Shown: positions 34,339 to 42,121 of the stretch, in pieces
How the letters are laid out: each line of letters begins with the position of its first letter
How positions within the stretch are numbered: the stretch's first letter is position 1
DNA from: Candidatus Faecousia intestinigallinarum
Lineage (GTDB): Bacteria > Bacillota > Clostridia > Oscillospirales > Oscillospiraceae
Length of the DNA: 42,185 nucleotides
Direction of reading: 5' to 3'
NCBI GenBank assembly: GCA_018715805.1
Contig: DVKX01000049.1
Span: 1 to 42,185, forward strand
Program-made: the position numbers and the translations under genes
The notes under the pieces: generated by a model
The model's input: the letters and a program-made list of their open reading frames with translations, nothing else
Database searches by the model: none
What the model was told of the DNA's origin: nothing

Positions 34339-34365
34339 GTGGGAGCAGGCGGCGCCTGCTCCCAC
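34339..34365 (+). terminator. Hairpin after degV
   Basis: GTGGGAGCAGGC (34339-34350) pairs with GCCTGCTCCCAC (34354-34365) around GGC. The 12-base stem is very stable, but only TT follows it. Confidence 0.6.
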
Positions 34366-34572
34366 TTGGTATATAGAGTTATGGACTTCTGCCATCGCCG
34401 GAGTTGCCATCCCAAAAAGGCGGCAAAATTGCTCCGCCGCCCCAAACGGGTCTGCGTATTTTTATCAAGGATGGGGTTAGCCTGCCCCGTTGATATGTAT
34501 TTGACAGCGACAGCCCCTTTTGTAGTTTCTTGTTGTTCACGAAAACGTTACAAAATAACTGAACGAAAGTCA

Positions 34573-34601
34573 TTGAATTTATTCAGCGAATCAGGTACAA
34601 T
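34573..34601 (+). promoter_or_regulatory. Promoter of the tetR gene
   Basis: TTGAAT (34573-34578) and TACAAT (34596-34601) are separated by 17 bases. AGGAGG and the ATG at 34623 follow directly, giving a very short leader. Confidence 0.6.
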
Positions 34602-34622
34602 AAAATGCAGGAGGGCTGCCCA

Positions 34623-35225
34623 ATGGGAAAACGACAGGAAGCAGTATTGGAAACACGAAAGAAAATCATGGACGCCCTGCGGCAGCTGCTGCAGGAAAAA
34701 AGCGCCGACAGCATCAATATTGAGGACATCACCACCACGGCGGGCATTGCGAAAGGCAGCTTTTATTCCCATTTTAAGCGCAAGGAGGATGCAATCTGTG
34801 TAATTGCCATGGAGCAGTACGATGTTGTAAGAGACATGGCGCTGCACTCCACGGATGGTATTTTCAGCCAGGTGGCAGGGTATCTGGAAAAATCCTGCGG
34901 GATCATTGCAGAGAAAACCCTGCAGGTGGCACAGAACTGGATGAAAAGCGCCACCGCCCCTCTGGACGGCGAGCATGGCGGCGCGGATAAATACTATTAC
35001 GACTATGGGAATGTGCTGGAGCTGCTGCAGGCAGGCGTGGCGCGGGGCGAACTGCTGGAAAACACGCCCACGGAGGCGTTGGCGGCTATGATGATAGACG
35101 GCTATTACGGAGCCGTGGCAATCTGGTGCATGACAGGCGGCGAAGAGGATCTTGTGCAGAATATCGAAAGATTTTGTCAATACGGACTAAAAGAAATGCT
35201 CCGTCCCTATCAAAGCAGAGAGTAA
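34623..35225 (+). CDS. TetR/AcrR family transcriptional regulator
   Basis: A protein of about 200 residues. I choose ATG 34623, since AGGAGG lies eight bases upstream; the frame extends six codons further up. The N-terminal HTH is SINIEDITTTAGIAKGSFYSHFKRKED, a clear TetR pattern (shown by DITTTAGIAKGSFYSHFKRK). The C-terminal ligand domain is helical and not recognisable as a subtype. It is encoded just upstream of the CMD-cupin and flavodoxin genes, in the same direction, and probably controls them. The inducer is unknown. Confidence 0.88.
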   Translation: MGKRQEAVLETRKKIMDALRQLLQEKSADSINIEDITTTAGIAKGSFYSHFKRKEDAICVIAMEQYDVVRDMALHSTDGIFSQVAGYLEKSCGIIAEKTLQVAQNWMKSATAPLDGEHGGADKYYYDYGNVLELLQAGVARGELLENTPTEALAAMMIDGYYGAVAIWCMTGGEEDLVQNIERFCQYGLKEMLRPYQSRE

Positions 35226-35328
35226 GCGCCCCGGCAAGGTTCGGCGGAGCCGCGGGGCGATGGGCTTGGGCGTTTTCATACTTCCCAATGACGGGAAACC
35301 CCATCAGAATCATTAAGGAGGCAATATT

Positions 35329-36105
35329 ATGGCAGTAAAACAGACAGCGGGAAGAACGCAGCTTGGAGATTTTGCACCCAAGTTTGCCGCGTTAAACGAC
35401 GATGTTTTATTCGGGGAGGTTTGGAGCCGCGAGGACAAGCTCTCCCTGCGCGACCGTTCCCTGGTGACGGTGGTATCGCTGATGGCACAGGGGCTGACGG
35501 ACGAATCTTTCCGATATCATCTCATGAGCGCAAAGGCCAACGGCATCACGAAAGAAGAGATCGCGGAGATTGTTACTCATGCGGGCTTTTATTGCGGCTG
35601 GCCGAAAGCATGGGCGGTTTTCCGGATGGCAAAGGAAGTCTGGAATGAGGAAACGCCCGGGGAGGACGCCAAAACCGCCCATGCAAACAGCATGGTGTTT
35701 CCCATCGGGAACCCCAACGACAGCTTTGCGCAGTATTTCATCGGACAGAGTTACCTTGCGCCGGTTTCCACAGAGCAGGTGGGAATTTTCAACGTGACCT
35801 TTGCCCCGGGCTGCCGCAACAACTGGCATATCCATCATGCGGACAAGGGCGGCGGGCAGATCCTTGTCTGCGTAGCGGGCAGAGGCTATTATCAGGAATG
35901 GGGCAAAGCCCCCGTTGCGATGGCTCCAGGCGACTGCGTGAATATTCCGGCGGGCGTGAAGCATTGGCACGGCGCCGCGCCGGACAGCTGGTTCAGTCAT
36001 CTCGCCATCGAGGTGCCCGCCGAGAACGGGCGCAACGAATGGCTGGAAGCCGTGGAGGAAGAACAGTATCAAAAAGCGACGAAACAGGAGCGTGATGCAA
36101 CATGA
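35329..36105 (+). CDS. Carboxymuconolactone decarboxylase (CMD) - cupin fusion
   Basis: A 258-residue protein with two domains. Residues 1-110 are an AhpD/CMD-like helical domain: [20 protein letters not shown] and [20 protein letters not shown]. The second part, about 130-240, is a cupin with metal-ligand pattern NNWHIHH at 168-174 and a later VKHWHGA. The CMD family includes peroxidatic CxxC enzymes, but here only one cysteine (FYCGW) is visible, so a peroxidase role is unlikely. Fusions like this occur in gut anaerobes next to flavodoxin or aldo/keto reductase genes. Start ATG 35329 has AAGGAGG. It overlaps the flavodoxin gene by four bases (ATGA). Confidence 0.85.
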   Translation: MAVKQTAGRTQLGDFAPKFAALNDDVLFGEVWSREDKLSLRDRSLVTVVSLMAQGLTDESFRYHLMSAKANGITKEEIAEIVTHAGFYCGWPKAWAVFRMAKEVWNEETPGEDAKTAHANSMVFPIGNPNDSFAQYFIGQSYLAPVSTEQVGIFNVTFAPGCRNNWHIHHADKGGGQILVCVAGRGYYQEWGKAPVAMAPGDCVNIPAGVKHWHGAAPDSWFSHLAIEVPAENGRNEWLEAVEEEQYQKATKQERDAT

Positions 36106-36578
36106 AAAAATTAGTGGCCTATTTCTCGGCAAGCGGCGTAACGGAGCAGCTTGCGAAAAAGCTGGCGGCGGCCATCGGCGCCGACCTGCACCAGATCCTC
36201 CCTGCGCAGAAATACACGCAGGCGGACCTGGACTGGACGAACAAGAAGAGCCGTTCCACCCTGGAGATGAACGACAAGAAATTCCGCCCGGCTGTGGCAA
36301 ACCGTGTGGAGGACATGGAGCAGTATGATGCCATTTTTGTGGGATTCCCCATTTGGTGGTATGTTGCGCCCACGATCATCAATACGTTCCTGGAGCAGTA
36401 CGACCTTACAGGAAAGAAAGTGATCCCCTTTGCCACCTCCGGCGGCAGCGGAATGGGAAACACAAATCAGGAGCTTGCCGTTTCCTGTAAGGGCGCGGCG
36501 CTTTTGGAAGGGAAACGGTTTTCCACCGGAGCCAGTGAAGCGGAACTAAAGGCATGGGCGGAGCAGCGGATGGAATGA
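36102..36578 (+). CDS. Flavodoxin
   Basis: A 158-residue FMN-binding electron carrier of the short flavodoxin type. The N-terminus [19 protein letters not shown] has the phosphate-binding loop SASGVTE, and the middle [20 protein letters not shown] is the FMN-stacking region (Trp-Trp-Tyr). [17 protein letters not shown] is typical of the flavodoxin_4 family. The start codon overlaps the CMD-cupin stop (ATGA), so the two are made together. It may serve as electron donor to the oxidation or reduction that the fusion protein performs; that is inference. Confidence 0.88.
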   Translation: MKKLVAYFSASGVTEQLAKKLAAAIGADLHQILPAQKYTQADLDWTNKKSRSTLEMNDKKFRPAVANRVEDMEQYDAIFVGFPIWWYVAPTIINTFLEQYDLTGKKVIPFATSGGSGMGNTNQELAVSCKGAALLEGKRFSTGASEAELKAWAEQRME

Positions 36579-36665
36579 CACAAGGCAAAAGCACGCGCCG
36601 GTGAATCCGCTTCGTGCCAGGCGGAAAGACCTTTGGGAAAGCGTTTCCGATATGGAATACCACAG

Positions 36666-36693
36666 ATGCACCGGCCGCAGGAAGCCGGTGCAT
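36666..36693 (+). terminator. Hairpin after the flavodoxin gene
   Basis: ATGCACCGGC (36666-36675) pairs with GCCGGTGCAT (36684-36693), and TTG follows. It sits 90 bases past the flavodoxin stop. The rest of 36579-36805 holds no supported gene. Confidence 0.5.
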
Positions 36694-36805
36694 TTGTCGG
36701 TGTTATCCGCCGGGCAAACCGCAAGCCCGGGCGCAGAAGCAGCGCCATTGGGATGTGCCGCTGCAATGGGCGCCGGCGCGGTGTTTCCCAGGGCAATTTG
36801 TGATC

Positions 36806-37261
36806 TCACACAAAATGATATATCATGTTTATGTAGTCTGGCAACGCTTCATCAACATATCCCGAATCAATAAACCCGACTTTTTCATATACATGAATGG
36901 CTTGGCGATCCTTATTATTCACACAGACTTCCACATGGCCGTATCGCGCTTCCTTTTTCAAAAACTGCAGAATCATTTTCAGCGCTTCTGTGCCATACCC
37001 CATATTTTGAAATCTGGCGTCAATCATAAATTGCTGCAGATCATAACCAACTGGCGCGTCTAAAAAATCGCGTATGAGAGCCATGCCGATCATCTGATTA
37101 TCCTTGGAAATGCCGAACACACGCGCATTGCAATTCCGATACACATATCCTCTCGCAAGAATTCCCAATGCCGTCGCTAAAAAATGCTTTTGTTCCTCAC
37201 GCACTTTCAGCGCGGCGAGTTCCAGCCAATTTTCTTCTGTGACATCAACAAGATATAGCAT
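36806..37261 (-). CDS. GNAT family N-acetyltransferase
   Basis: A 151-residue protein. GNAT motif A is visible as QQFMIDARFQNMGYGTEALK near 76-95, with the acetyl-CoA loop QNMGYG (Q/R-x-x-G-x-G/A form). Motif B follows as VNNKDRQAIHVYEKVGFIDS near 115. The N-terminus YLVDVTEENWLELAAL is the usual first strand. Similar proteins include polyamine (spermidine) acetyltransferases (SpeG/PaiA-like), which share NNKxRQAIxVYEKxGF; a polyamine substrate is plausible but not proven. Start ATG 37261 has AAGGAG. It is divergent from the aldo/keto reductase remnant. Confidence 0.85.
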   Translation of the reverse strand: MLYLVDVTEENWLELAALKVREEQKHFLATALGILARGYVYRNCNARVFGISKDNQMIGMALIRDFLDAPVGYDLQQFMIDARFQNMGYGTEALKMILQFLKKEARYGHVEVCVNNKDRQAIHVYEKVGFIDSGYVDEALPDYINMIYHFV

Positions 37262-37332
37262 GATTTACGATCTCCTTAGCTTTTCATAGGTTCCAATTTG
37301 TTATTATCCTTCCGGGAAAGGGCGGTTGATTT

Positions 37333-38142
37333 ATGGATAGGATCACTTTGAACAACGGCGTACAGATGCCTCTGGTGGGTCTTGGCACATGGGATCTGCG
37401 GGGCGAGGAATGCGTTCAGACGGTAGCCGCAGCCATTCAGATGGGGTATCGTTTGATCGATACCGCGCAGATGTATGATAATGAAACGGAGGTGGGGAAA
37501 GGCGTCCTAAAAAGCGGCATGGATCGTCATGCGCTTTTTATAACGACAAAGCTGTACCGCATCAGCAGCAGCTACGAAGCGGCAAAGAAAGCAATCGAAG
37601 TTTCCCTGAAGCGGCTTGGTACGGATTATGTGGATTTGCTGCTGCTCCATGAGCCGTATCGTTAGGGACCGGAGATGTACCGTGCGCTGGAAGAAGCGCT
37701 GAAAGCGGGGAAAGCCCGGGCGATCGGAATCTCCAATTACGACGAGGGGCGGTATGCGGCGTTTCTTCGGCAGTGCCGCATTGTTCCCGCTGTGAATCAG
37801 CTGGAATGTCATGTGTATTATCAGAAGTGGGCGTTTCAGGAGAATATGCAGCGGCATGGGACGCAGCTGCAGGCATGGGCGCCGCTGTCCTCCGGCATAA
37901 AGAATGTGGCGGGCGCTCCTGTCCTGCAGGAGATCGGCGAACATTATGGAAAGAGCGCCGCACAGGTTGCCCTGCGCTTTTTGGTGCAGCGCGGGATTTC
38001 GGTTATCCCCAAATCAAAGCGCGAGAGCAGGCTGAGAGAAAACATGGATATTTTTGACTTTTCGCTCTCCGCAGCGGAGGTACAGACAATATGCGGCCTC
38101 AATCAAAACGATACGCTGTTCCCATGGACGAAAATGTTCTGA
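37333..38142 (+). pseudogene. Aldo/keto reductase interrupted by an in-frame TAG
   Basis: Two segments in the same frame together make an AKR of about 269 residues. The first ends LLLLHEPYR at TAG 37663-37665. The second, from codon 112, runs GPEMYRALEEALKAGKARAI to FPWTKMF. The catalytic residues are all present in the first half: Asp43, Tyr48 (AQMYDN), Lys73 (TTKLY) and His106 (LLLHEP). The NADPH-binding C-terminal part (SVIPKSKRESRLRENM) is intact in the second. Relatives usually have a glutamine (CAG) at this site, so a single C-to-T change could have made the stop. TAG ends other genes here, such as dnaA, so recoding is unlikely. Recent inactivation or a sequence error are the main options. 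Confidence 0.85.
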
Positions 38143-38175
38143 TGACGGCTGGCTGGCGGCGCAGGCAGGAACTGC

Positions 38176-39396
38176 TTAAAGCTTTATGCGAATCAGAAGA
38201 TTGTTCCCATACTCACTTTCTGCGCAGATCGTTCCTCCGTGATTTTCAATGACGGCTTTTGCGATGGACAAACCGACGCCATAGCTGTCGGAGGCGTTAT
38301 GCGCTTCATCCAATCTGTAAAATCGCTCAAAGATCCGATTGATATTTTTATAGTTTTCAATCCGGCAGGTGTTATAGACCAGAATTTCTGCGCCTTTTTT
38401 CCTGCGGATCACATCCAGCCGTATTTTGCCGTTCTGGTTCGTGTACTTGATGGCGTTATCCAGCAGAAGGGAGATCACCTGCTGGATCGCCGTTTTATCT
38501 CCAAAGATTTGAATATTGTCCTCAATATGCTGAATATATTCTTTGTGCGCGGCCTCTGCGAGGATGGAAAAGGGTTCCGATAATTCCCATGCCGCGTCTG
38601 TCAGCGAAAACACCGCCTTGTTGGGGAAAGGCTGGGCTTCGTCCAGTCTGGACAGCGTGATTAAGTCGGCGATCAGCTTTGCCATTCTCCCGGCCTGCAG
38701 CTGGATATTCTGCACCCATTCGTTGCTTTCGTATTCCATGGCAAGGACGTCTGCGCTGGTGGAAATGGCGGTCAAAGGCGTCTTTAATTCATGCCCCGCA
38801 TCTGTGATAAATCTTTTTTGAGATTCCATATTCCGTGCATACGGCGCAACCGCCCGGTTTGAAAGCGCCACGATCAGAAGAAACACCATAAGCAGGCAGC
38901 AAACCGCCACTGCTGCCGTTGCAGCAAGCAGAGAATGGATCGCCCGCAATTCTTTTTCTGAATTGAGAAAAACAATTACGCTGCCATTTTCGGTACTTTC
39001 CATCAAATACCGGTATTTTTCAAAATATCCGCTGGCAGAACCCTTCTGCAAGACTTGCCTAGCGTATTCAACGGCTTCCGCCTGGGATATGGACGCAATA
39101 AAATCTTGATTTACCGCCGTGGGGTTCCCGTTTTCATCCGTATATACGGTAAAGAAGCGGATCATATACTGAACTTCCGGCGAAAAATGTCCCAGCGCTC
39201 CGGGCGTTTGGAAATTTTTTGCCGGAGGGGGCGGGCTGGTGGTTTCATGCGACGCCAAGGAGCGGAGGATCTCGTCCTGCTGGCGGGTTATGCTGCTATA
39301 GTTCCAGATATTGATGACCAGCAGCAAAGCAAGCACCACTGTGGTAAACGCCGCCATCGCCACGCCTATAAATCGCCGGCGCATTTTTCTCAGCAT
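38176..39396 (-). CDS. Two-component sensor histidine kinase
   Basis: A protein of 406 residues. I use ATG 39396 (MLRKMRRRFIG), with GGAGGA seven bases upstream; the longer frame from 39534 is antisense to the response regulator. It has TM1 near 12-31, an outer sensor part of about 120 residues, TM2 near 155-178, and then HisKA with the phospho-acceptor His202 in ITDAGHELKTPL. The ATPase shows the N box LLLDNAIKYTNQNGKIRL and G boxes SYGVGLSIAKAVIENHGG. No HAMP domain is evident. It overlaps the regulator gene by seven bases. The sensor part has no recognised ligand motif. It is next to the VTC-DUF4956-CotH cluster but on the opposite strand. Confidence 0.93.
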   Translation of the reverse strand: MLRKMRRRFIGVAMAAFTTVVLALLLVINIWNYSSITRQQDEILRSLASHETTSPPPPAKNFQTPGALGHFSPEVQYMIRFFTVYTDENGNPTAVNQDFIASISQAEAVEYARQVLQKGSASGYFEKYRYLMESTENGSVIVFLNSEKELRAIHSLLAATAAVAVCCLLMVFLLIVALSNRAVAPYARNMESQKRFITDAGHELKTPLTAISTSADVLAMEYESNEWVQNIQLQAGRMAKLIADLITLSRLDEAQPFPNKAVFSLTDAAWELSEPFSILAEAAHKEYIQHIEDNIQIFGDKTAIQQVISLLLDNAIKYTNQNGKIRLDVIRRKKGAEILVYNTCRIENYKNINRIFERFYRLDEAHNASDSYGVGLSIAKAVIENHGGTICAESEYGNNLLIRIKL

Positions 39397-40067
39397 GACG
39401 ATTCCTCCAACGAATAACCCGCCCCGCGAATGGTCTTGATTTCTATGTCTGCACCAAGTCCTTTCAGCTTTTTCCGCAGAAAGCCAATATACGTCCAAAC
39501 AACGTCCATTTCCGCTTCGCTGTCGGCGCCCCAAATCTTCTCCATGAAATGCTCCGTGGAAAAGACCTGATGGGGGTGCCGTAAAAATAATTCCATCAAT
39601 TGATACTCTTTGTTGCTTAATTTTATGCTTTTCTCCCCAACGCTAAGGGTATATCGGCTGCAATCCAGGGCGGTATTGCCCAATGACAGAATCGTGGGCG
39701 CATATGCCTGGCTGCGCCTTGTCAACGCCCTGATGCGGGCTAAAAACTCTTGGGTCGCAAAGGGCTTTGGCAAATAGTCGTCGGCGCCTGCGTCAAGACC
39801 GGTCACTCTGTCCTCAATTTCGCCCTTTGCGGTTAAGAACAGCGCGGGCGTTGTGATTCCGTTTTTTCGCGCCTGCTTCAAAACGGAGATGCCGTCCTGC
39901 CCCGGCATCATGATGTCCAGCACAAGCGCGTCATACGAAAATAACTGAATATAATCCAGCGCGTCGTTGCCATTGTGTACTATGTCAACGGCGTATTTAT
40001 TTTTTTCCAGCATTACTTTCAGCGCTTTTGCAATGGAAACCTCGTCCTCTGCAATCAGAATCCGCAT
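39390..40067 (-). CDS. OmpR/PhoB-family response regulator
   Basis: A 225-residue regulator. The receiver domain has acidic residues Glu7-Asp8-Glu9, phospho-acceptor Asp51 in ALVLDIMMPGQDG, Thr near 78 (LFLTAKG) and Lys100 (YLPKPFA). The C-terminal winged helix has IKLSNKEYQLMELFLRHPHQ and VVWTYIGFLRKKLKG. Start ATG 40067 has AAAGGAGG. A TATACT -10 element on the minus strand lies at 40093-40088. It is the first gene of the pair with the kinase. Confidence 0.94.
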   Translation of the reverse strand: MRILIAEDEVSIAKALKVMLEKNKYAVDIVHNGNDALDYIQLFSYDALVLDIMMPGQDGISVLKQARKNGITTPALFLTAKGEIEDRVTGLDAGADDYLPKPFATQEFLARIRALTRRSQAYAPTILSLGNTALDCSRYTLSVGEKSIKLSNKEYQLMELFLRHPHQVFSTEHFMEKIWGADSEAEMDVVWTYIGFLRKKLKGLGADIEIKTIRGAGYSLEESSC

Positions 40068-40320
40068 AGCTCCCCCTCCTTTGCTTCAGTATAGCGCGGC
40101 AAGTTAAAACCGCCTTGAAAAAGTGAAAAACAAGTCTATTTTTATTATACCAGAAAAATGTGTCCGAATAAAGGGTCAGGATATAGAACAAGCGGCGTAT
40201 GCCCGCGGCTTTTGGCACACACGGCGCGTAAGGATTTACAATTCCTTCACCGGTTTTTTCAAGTATATTTTGGTCACGGGCATTACACTGATACCCATCA
40301 AACAGGTAAGGAGCATCGCC

Positions 40321-41016
40321 GTGGTGGAACAACAAGCCGTGTATAGGCACGAACTGAAATATCCGATCAGCATTGCGGATTATCTCGCGATTCGCCAAAG
40401 ACTGCGCCCGGTCATGAGACCGGACAGTCACACAGGAGCAGATGGGCGTTATAAGGTGCGCAGCATCTACTTTGACAATATAGAGGATAAGGCGCTGCGG
40501 GAGAAGATCAACGGTGTGCAGAAGCGGGAAAAATTCCGCATTCGTTATTATAATAACGATTTCTCGTTTCTCACATTGGAAAAGAAAACGAAGTGCAGCA
40601 ATCTCTGCATGAAACGGGACGCAAGAATCACAGAGGACGAGTGCAGAGCCATTTTAGACGGGCAGACCGGCTGGATGCGCGCCCACCCGGACGCGCTTGT
40701 GCGGGAATTTTACCATAAAATGGGCGCCCAGCAGCTCCGGCCAAGGGTTTTGGTTTCGTATACGCGGGAGCCATATGTCTATGAGGCCGGAAACGTCCGC
40801 GTTACCTTTGATTCCGAAATCCGAACGAGCCTTTTCCACAGGAAGTTTTTAGAAACCTCCGTGCAGGACATCCCCGCCGCCAGCCAGCCGGGGGATATCA
40901 TCCTGGAGGTAAAATTCGACGCCTTTTTGCCGGAAATCATTTCAGACCTTCTGCAAACAGAGGGCATCCGGCAGCAGGCATTTTCAAAATACGGCGCTTG
41001 CCGCCGCTTTGGTTAA
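40321..41016 (+). CDS. VTC-domain protein (polyphosphate polymerase-like)
   Basis: The protein has 231 residues from GTG 40321, with AAGGAG seven bases upstream; the frame above this carries no such signal. The VTC family includes the catalytic subunit of the yeast vacuolar polyphosphate polymerase, a tunnel-shaped enzyme that extends phosphate chains from ATP. Visible tunnel-type residues are RHELKYPIS at the N-terminus, YKVRSIYFDN, KFRIRYYN, LTLEKKTK and LEVKFDAFLP near the C-terminus. They give the alternating basic and acidic side chains expected. It is the first of three genes with DUF4956 and CotH, an arrangement that I know from other Bacillota. Polyphosphate synthesis is inferred from the family only. 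Confidence 0.85.
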   Translation: MVEQQAVYRHELKYPISIADYLAIRQRLRPVMRPDSHTGADGRYKVRSIYFDNIEDKALREKINGVQKREKFRIRYYNNDFSFLTLEKKTKCSNLCMKRDARITEDECRAILDGQTGWMRAHPDALVREFYHKMGAQQLRPRVLVSYTREPYVYEAGNVRVTFDSEIRTSLFHRKFLETSVQDIPAASQPGDIILEVKFDAFLPEIISDLLQTEGIRQQAFSKYGACRRFG

Positions 41017-41040
41017 TTAACAGCATTGGAGGAATTTTAC

Positions 41041-41712
41041 ATGACGTTTAACGATATTTTCAAATCCAGCTTCCTGGAAAGCGTGACGGAGTTTTCTGTC
41101 CTGGACACGATCCTCGGTCTTGCGGCCGCGCTGTTGGTGGGATTGTTTATCTTTTTGATCTACAAGAAAACGCTGACGGGCGTTATGTATTCCAGCGGCT
41201 TTGCCCTTACGCTGGTGGGTCTATCCCTGGTGACCACGCTGGTCATCATGGCGGTGACGTCCAACGTGGTTCTGTCCCTGGGCATGGTGGGCGCCCTCTC
41301 CATCGTCCGCTTCCGTACGGCCATTAAAGAGCCTGTGGAAATCGTATTTCTGTTCTGGTCGCTGGCTGCCGGCATCGTGATCGGCGCGGGGATGATCCCG
41401 CTGGCGATCATCGGCTCTGTGCTCATCGGCATGATCTTGCTGCTCTTTGCAAACCGCAAAATCCGTAATAGCCCCTATATCCTGGTTCTGAGCTGCAGCG
41501 GCGAACAGTCGGAAGAGGCCGTTCTGAGCGTTCTGGACAAAAGCGTGGAACATTATATCGTCAAGTCCAAGACGGTCAATGCCGCCGGCATTGAACTGAC
41601 CTGCGAACTGCGCACCAAGGACGCCACCACCGCCTTTGTAAACCGCATTCACGATATTCCCGGAATTTCCAGCGCCACGCTTGTAAGCTACAACGGCGAA
41701 TATATGTCGTGA
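41041..41712 (+). CDS. DUF4956 membrane protein
   Basis: The protein has about 223 residues from ATG 41041, with GGAGGAAT upstream. It has four likely TM helices near residues 21-41, 48-66, 70-90 and 105-135, including the conserved block LSLGMVGALSIVRFRTAIKE and the segment VEIVFLFWSLAAGIVIGAG. The soluble C-terminal 75 residues look like an ACT or ferredoxin-like fold (ILVLSCSGEQSEEAVLSVL, then VNRIHDIPGISSATLVSYNG). DUF4956 proteins often sit next to VTC-domain genes and are thought to form a membrane complex with them; no function is proven. It is 24 bases after the VTC gene. Confidence 0.88.
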   Translation: MTFNDIFKSSFLESVTEFSVLDTILGLAAALLVGLFIFLIYKKTLTGVMYSSGFALTLVGLSLVTTLVIMAVTSNVVLSLGMVGALSIVRFRTAIKEPVEIVFLFWSLAAGIVIGAGMIPLAIIGSVLIGMILLLFANRKIRNSPYILVLSCSGEQSEEAVLSVLDKSVEHYIVKSKTVNAAGIELTCELRTKDATTAFVNRIHDIPGISSATLVSYNGEYMS

Positions 41713-41728
41713 CGGAAAGGAGCGGCTT

Positions 41729-42121
41729 ATGATCGCGCATAAACACATAACAAAGCTTGTTGCCGCGCTCATGGCGCTTGCGGTTTGCCTTTGCTTTATG
41801 GCAATGGCCTTTGCGGAACAATTTGTCGAGGCGTCCGGGGGCGCAGGCGTGACCATGGAATATGAATCCGCGCTTTTCGATACCAGCCAGATTCTCCGCA
41901 TCAATATCATCATGGAGGAAGCGGACTGGTCGGATTTGCTTGCAAACGCCATATCCGAGGAATATTACCGGTGCGACGTGGAAGTAAACGGCGAAATGTT
42001 TTACAGCGTCGGTATCCGGCCAAAAGGAAATACCAGCTTGACCTCCATTGCCAACGACCCCACCACCGACCGCTACAGCTTCAAATTGGAATTTAACTAT
42101 CTAATCCTCAAAAACCATTGA
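41729..42121 (+). pseudogene. CotH-like secreted protein, truncated
   Basis: The N-terminal 120 or so residues of a CotH-type protein (spore-coat kinase family). There is a clear signal peptide (HITKLVAALMALAVCLCFMA) with cleavage near AFA-EQF. The chain continues with LFDTSQILRINIIMEEADW, EYYRCDVEVNGEMFYSVGIR and PKGNTSLTSIANDPTTDRYS, a typical CotH N-terminal block with the GIRPKGNTSL signature. After YSFKLEF the match stops: the frame reads NYLILKNH and ends at TGA 42119-42121. The kinase core is missing. Interruption near 42,098 by another element, or a sequence break, is likely. Start ATG 41729 has AAAGGAG. It is 16 bases after DUF4956. Confidence 0.75.

Larger units (their letters stand above)
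34313..34622. other. Intergenic stretch with hairpin and promoter, no gene
   Basis: A 310-base interval that starts with the degV terminator and ends with the tetR promoter. The middle (34380-34560) has no frame with a start, ribosome site and protein-like composition. TTGACA occurs near 34501 without a matching -10. The GC content drops here compared with the core genes, which marks the start of the accessory region. Confidence 0.6.

Noticed and set aside
37663..37665. TAG as a recoded sense codon (pyrrolysine or stop reassignment)
   Set aside because: TAG ends dnaA and the gene at 548-1630 normally, and no pyl genes are in the window; a nonsense change is simpler.
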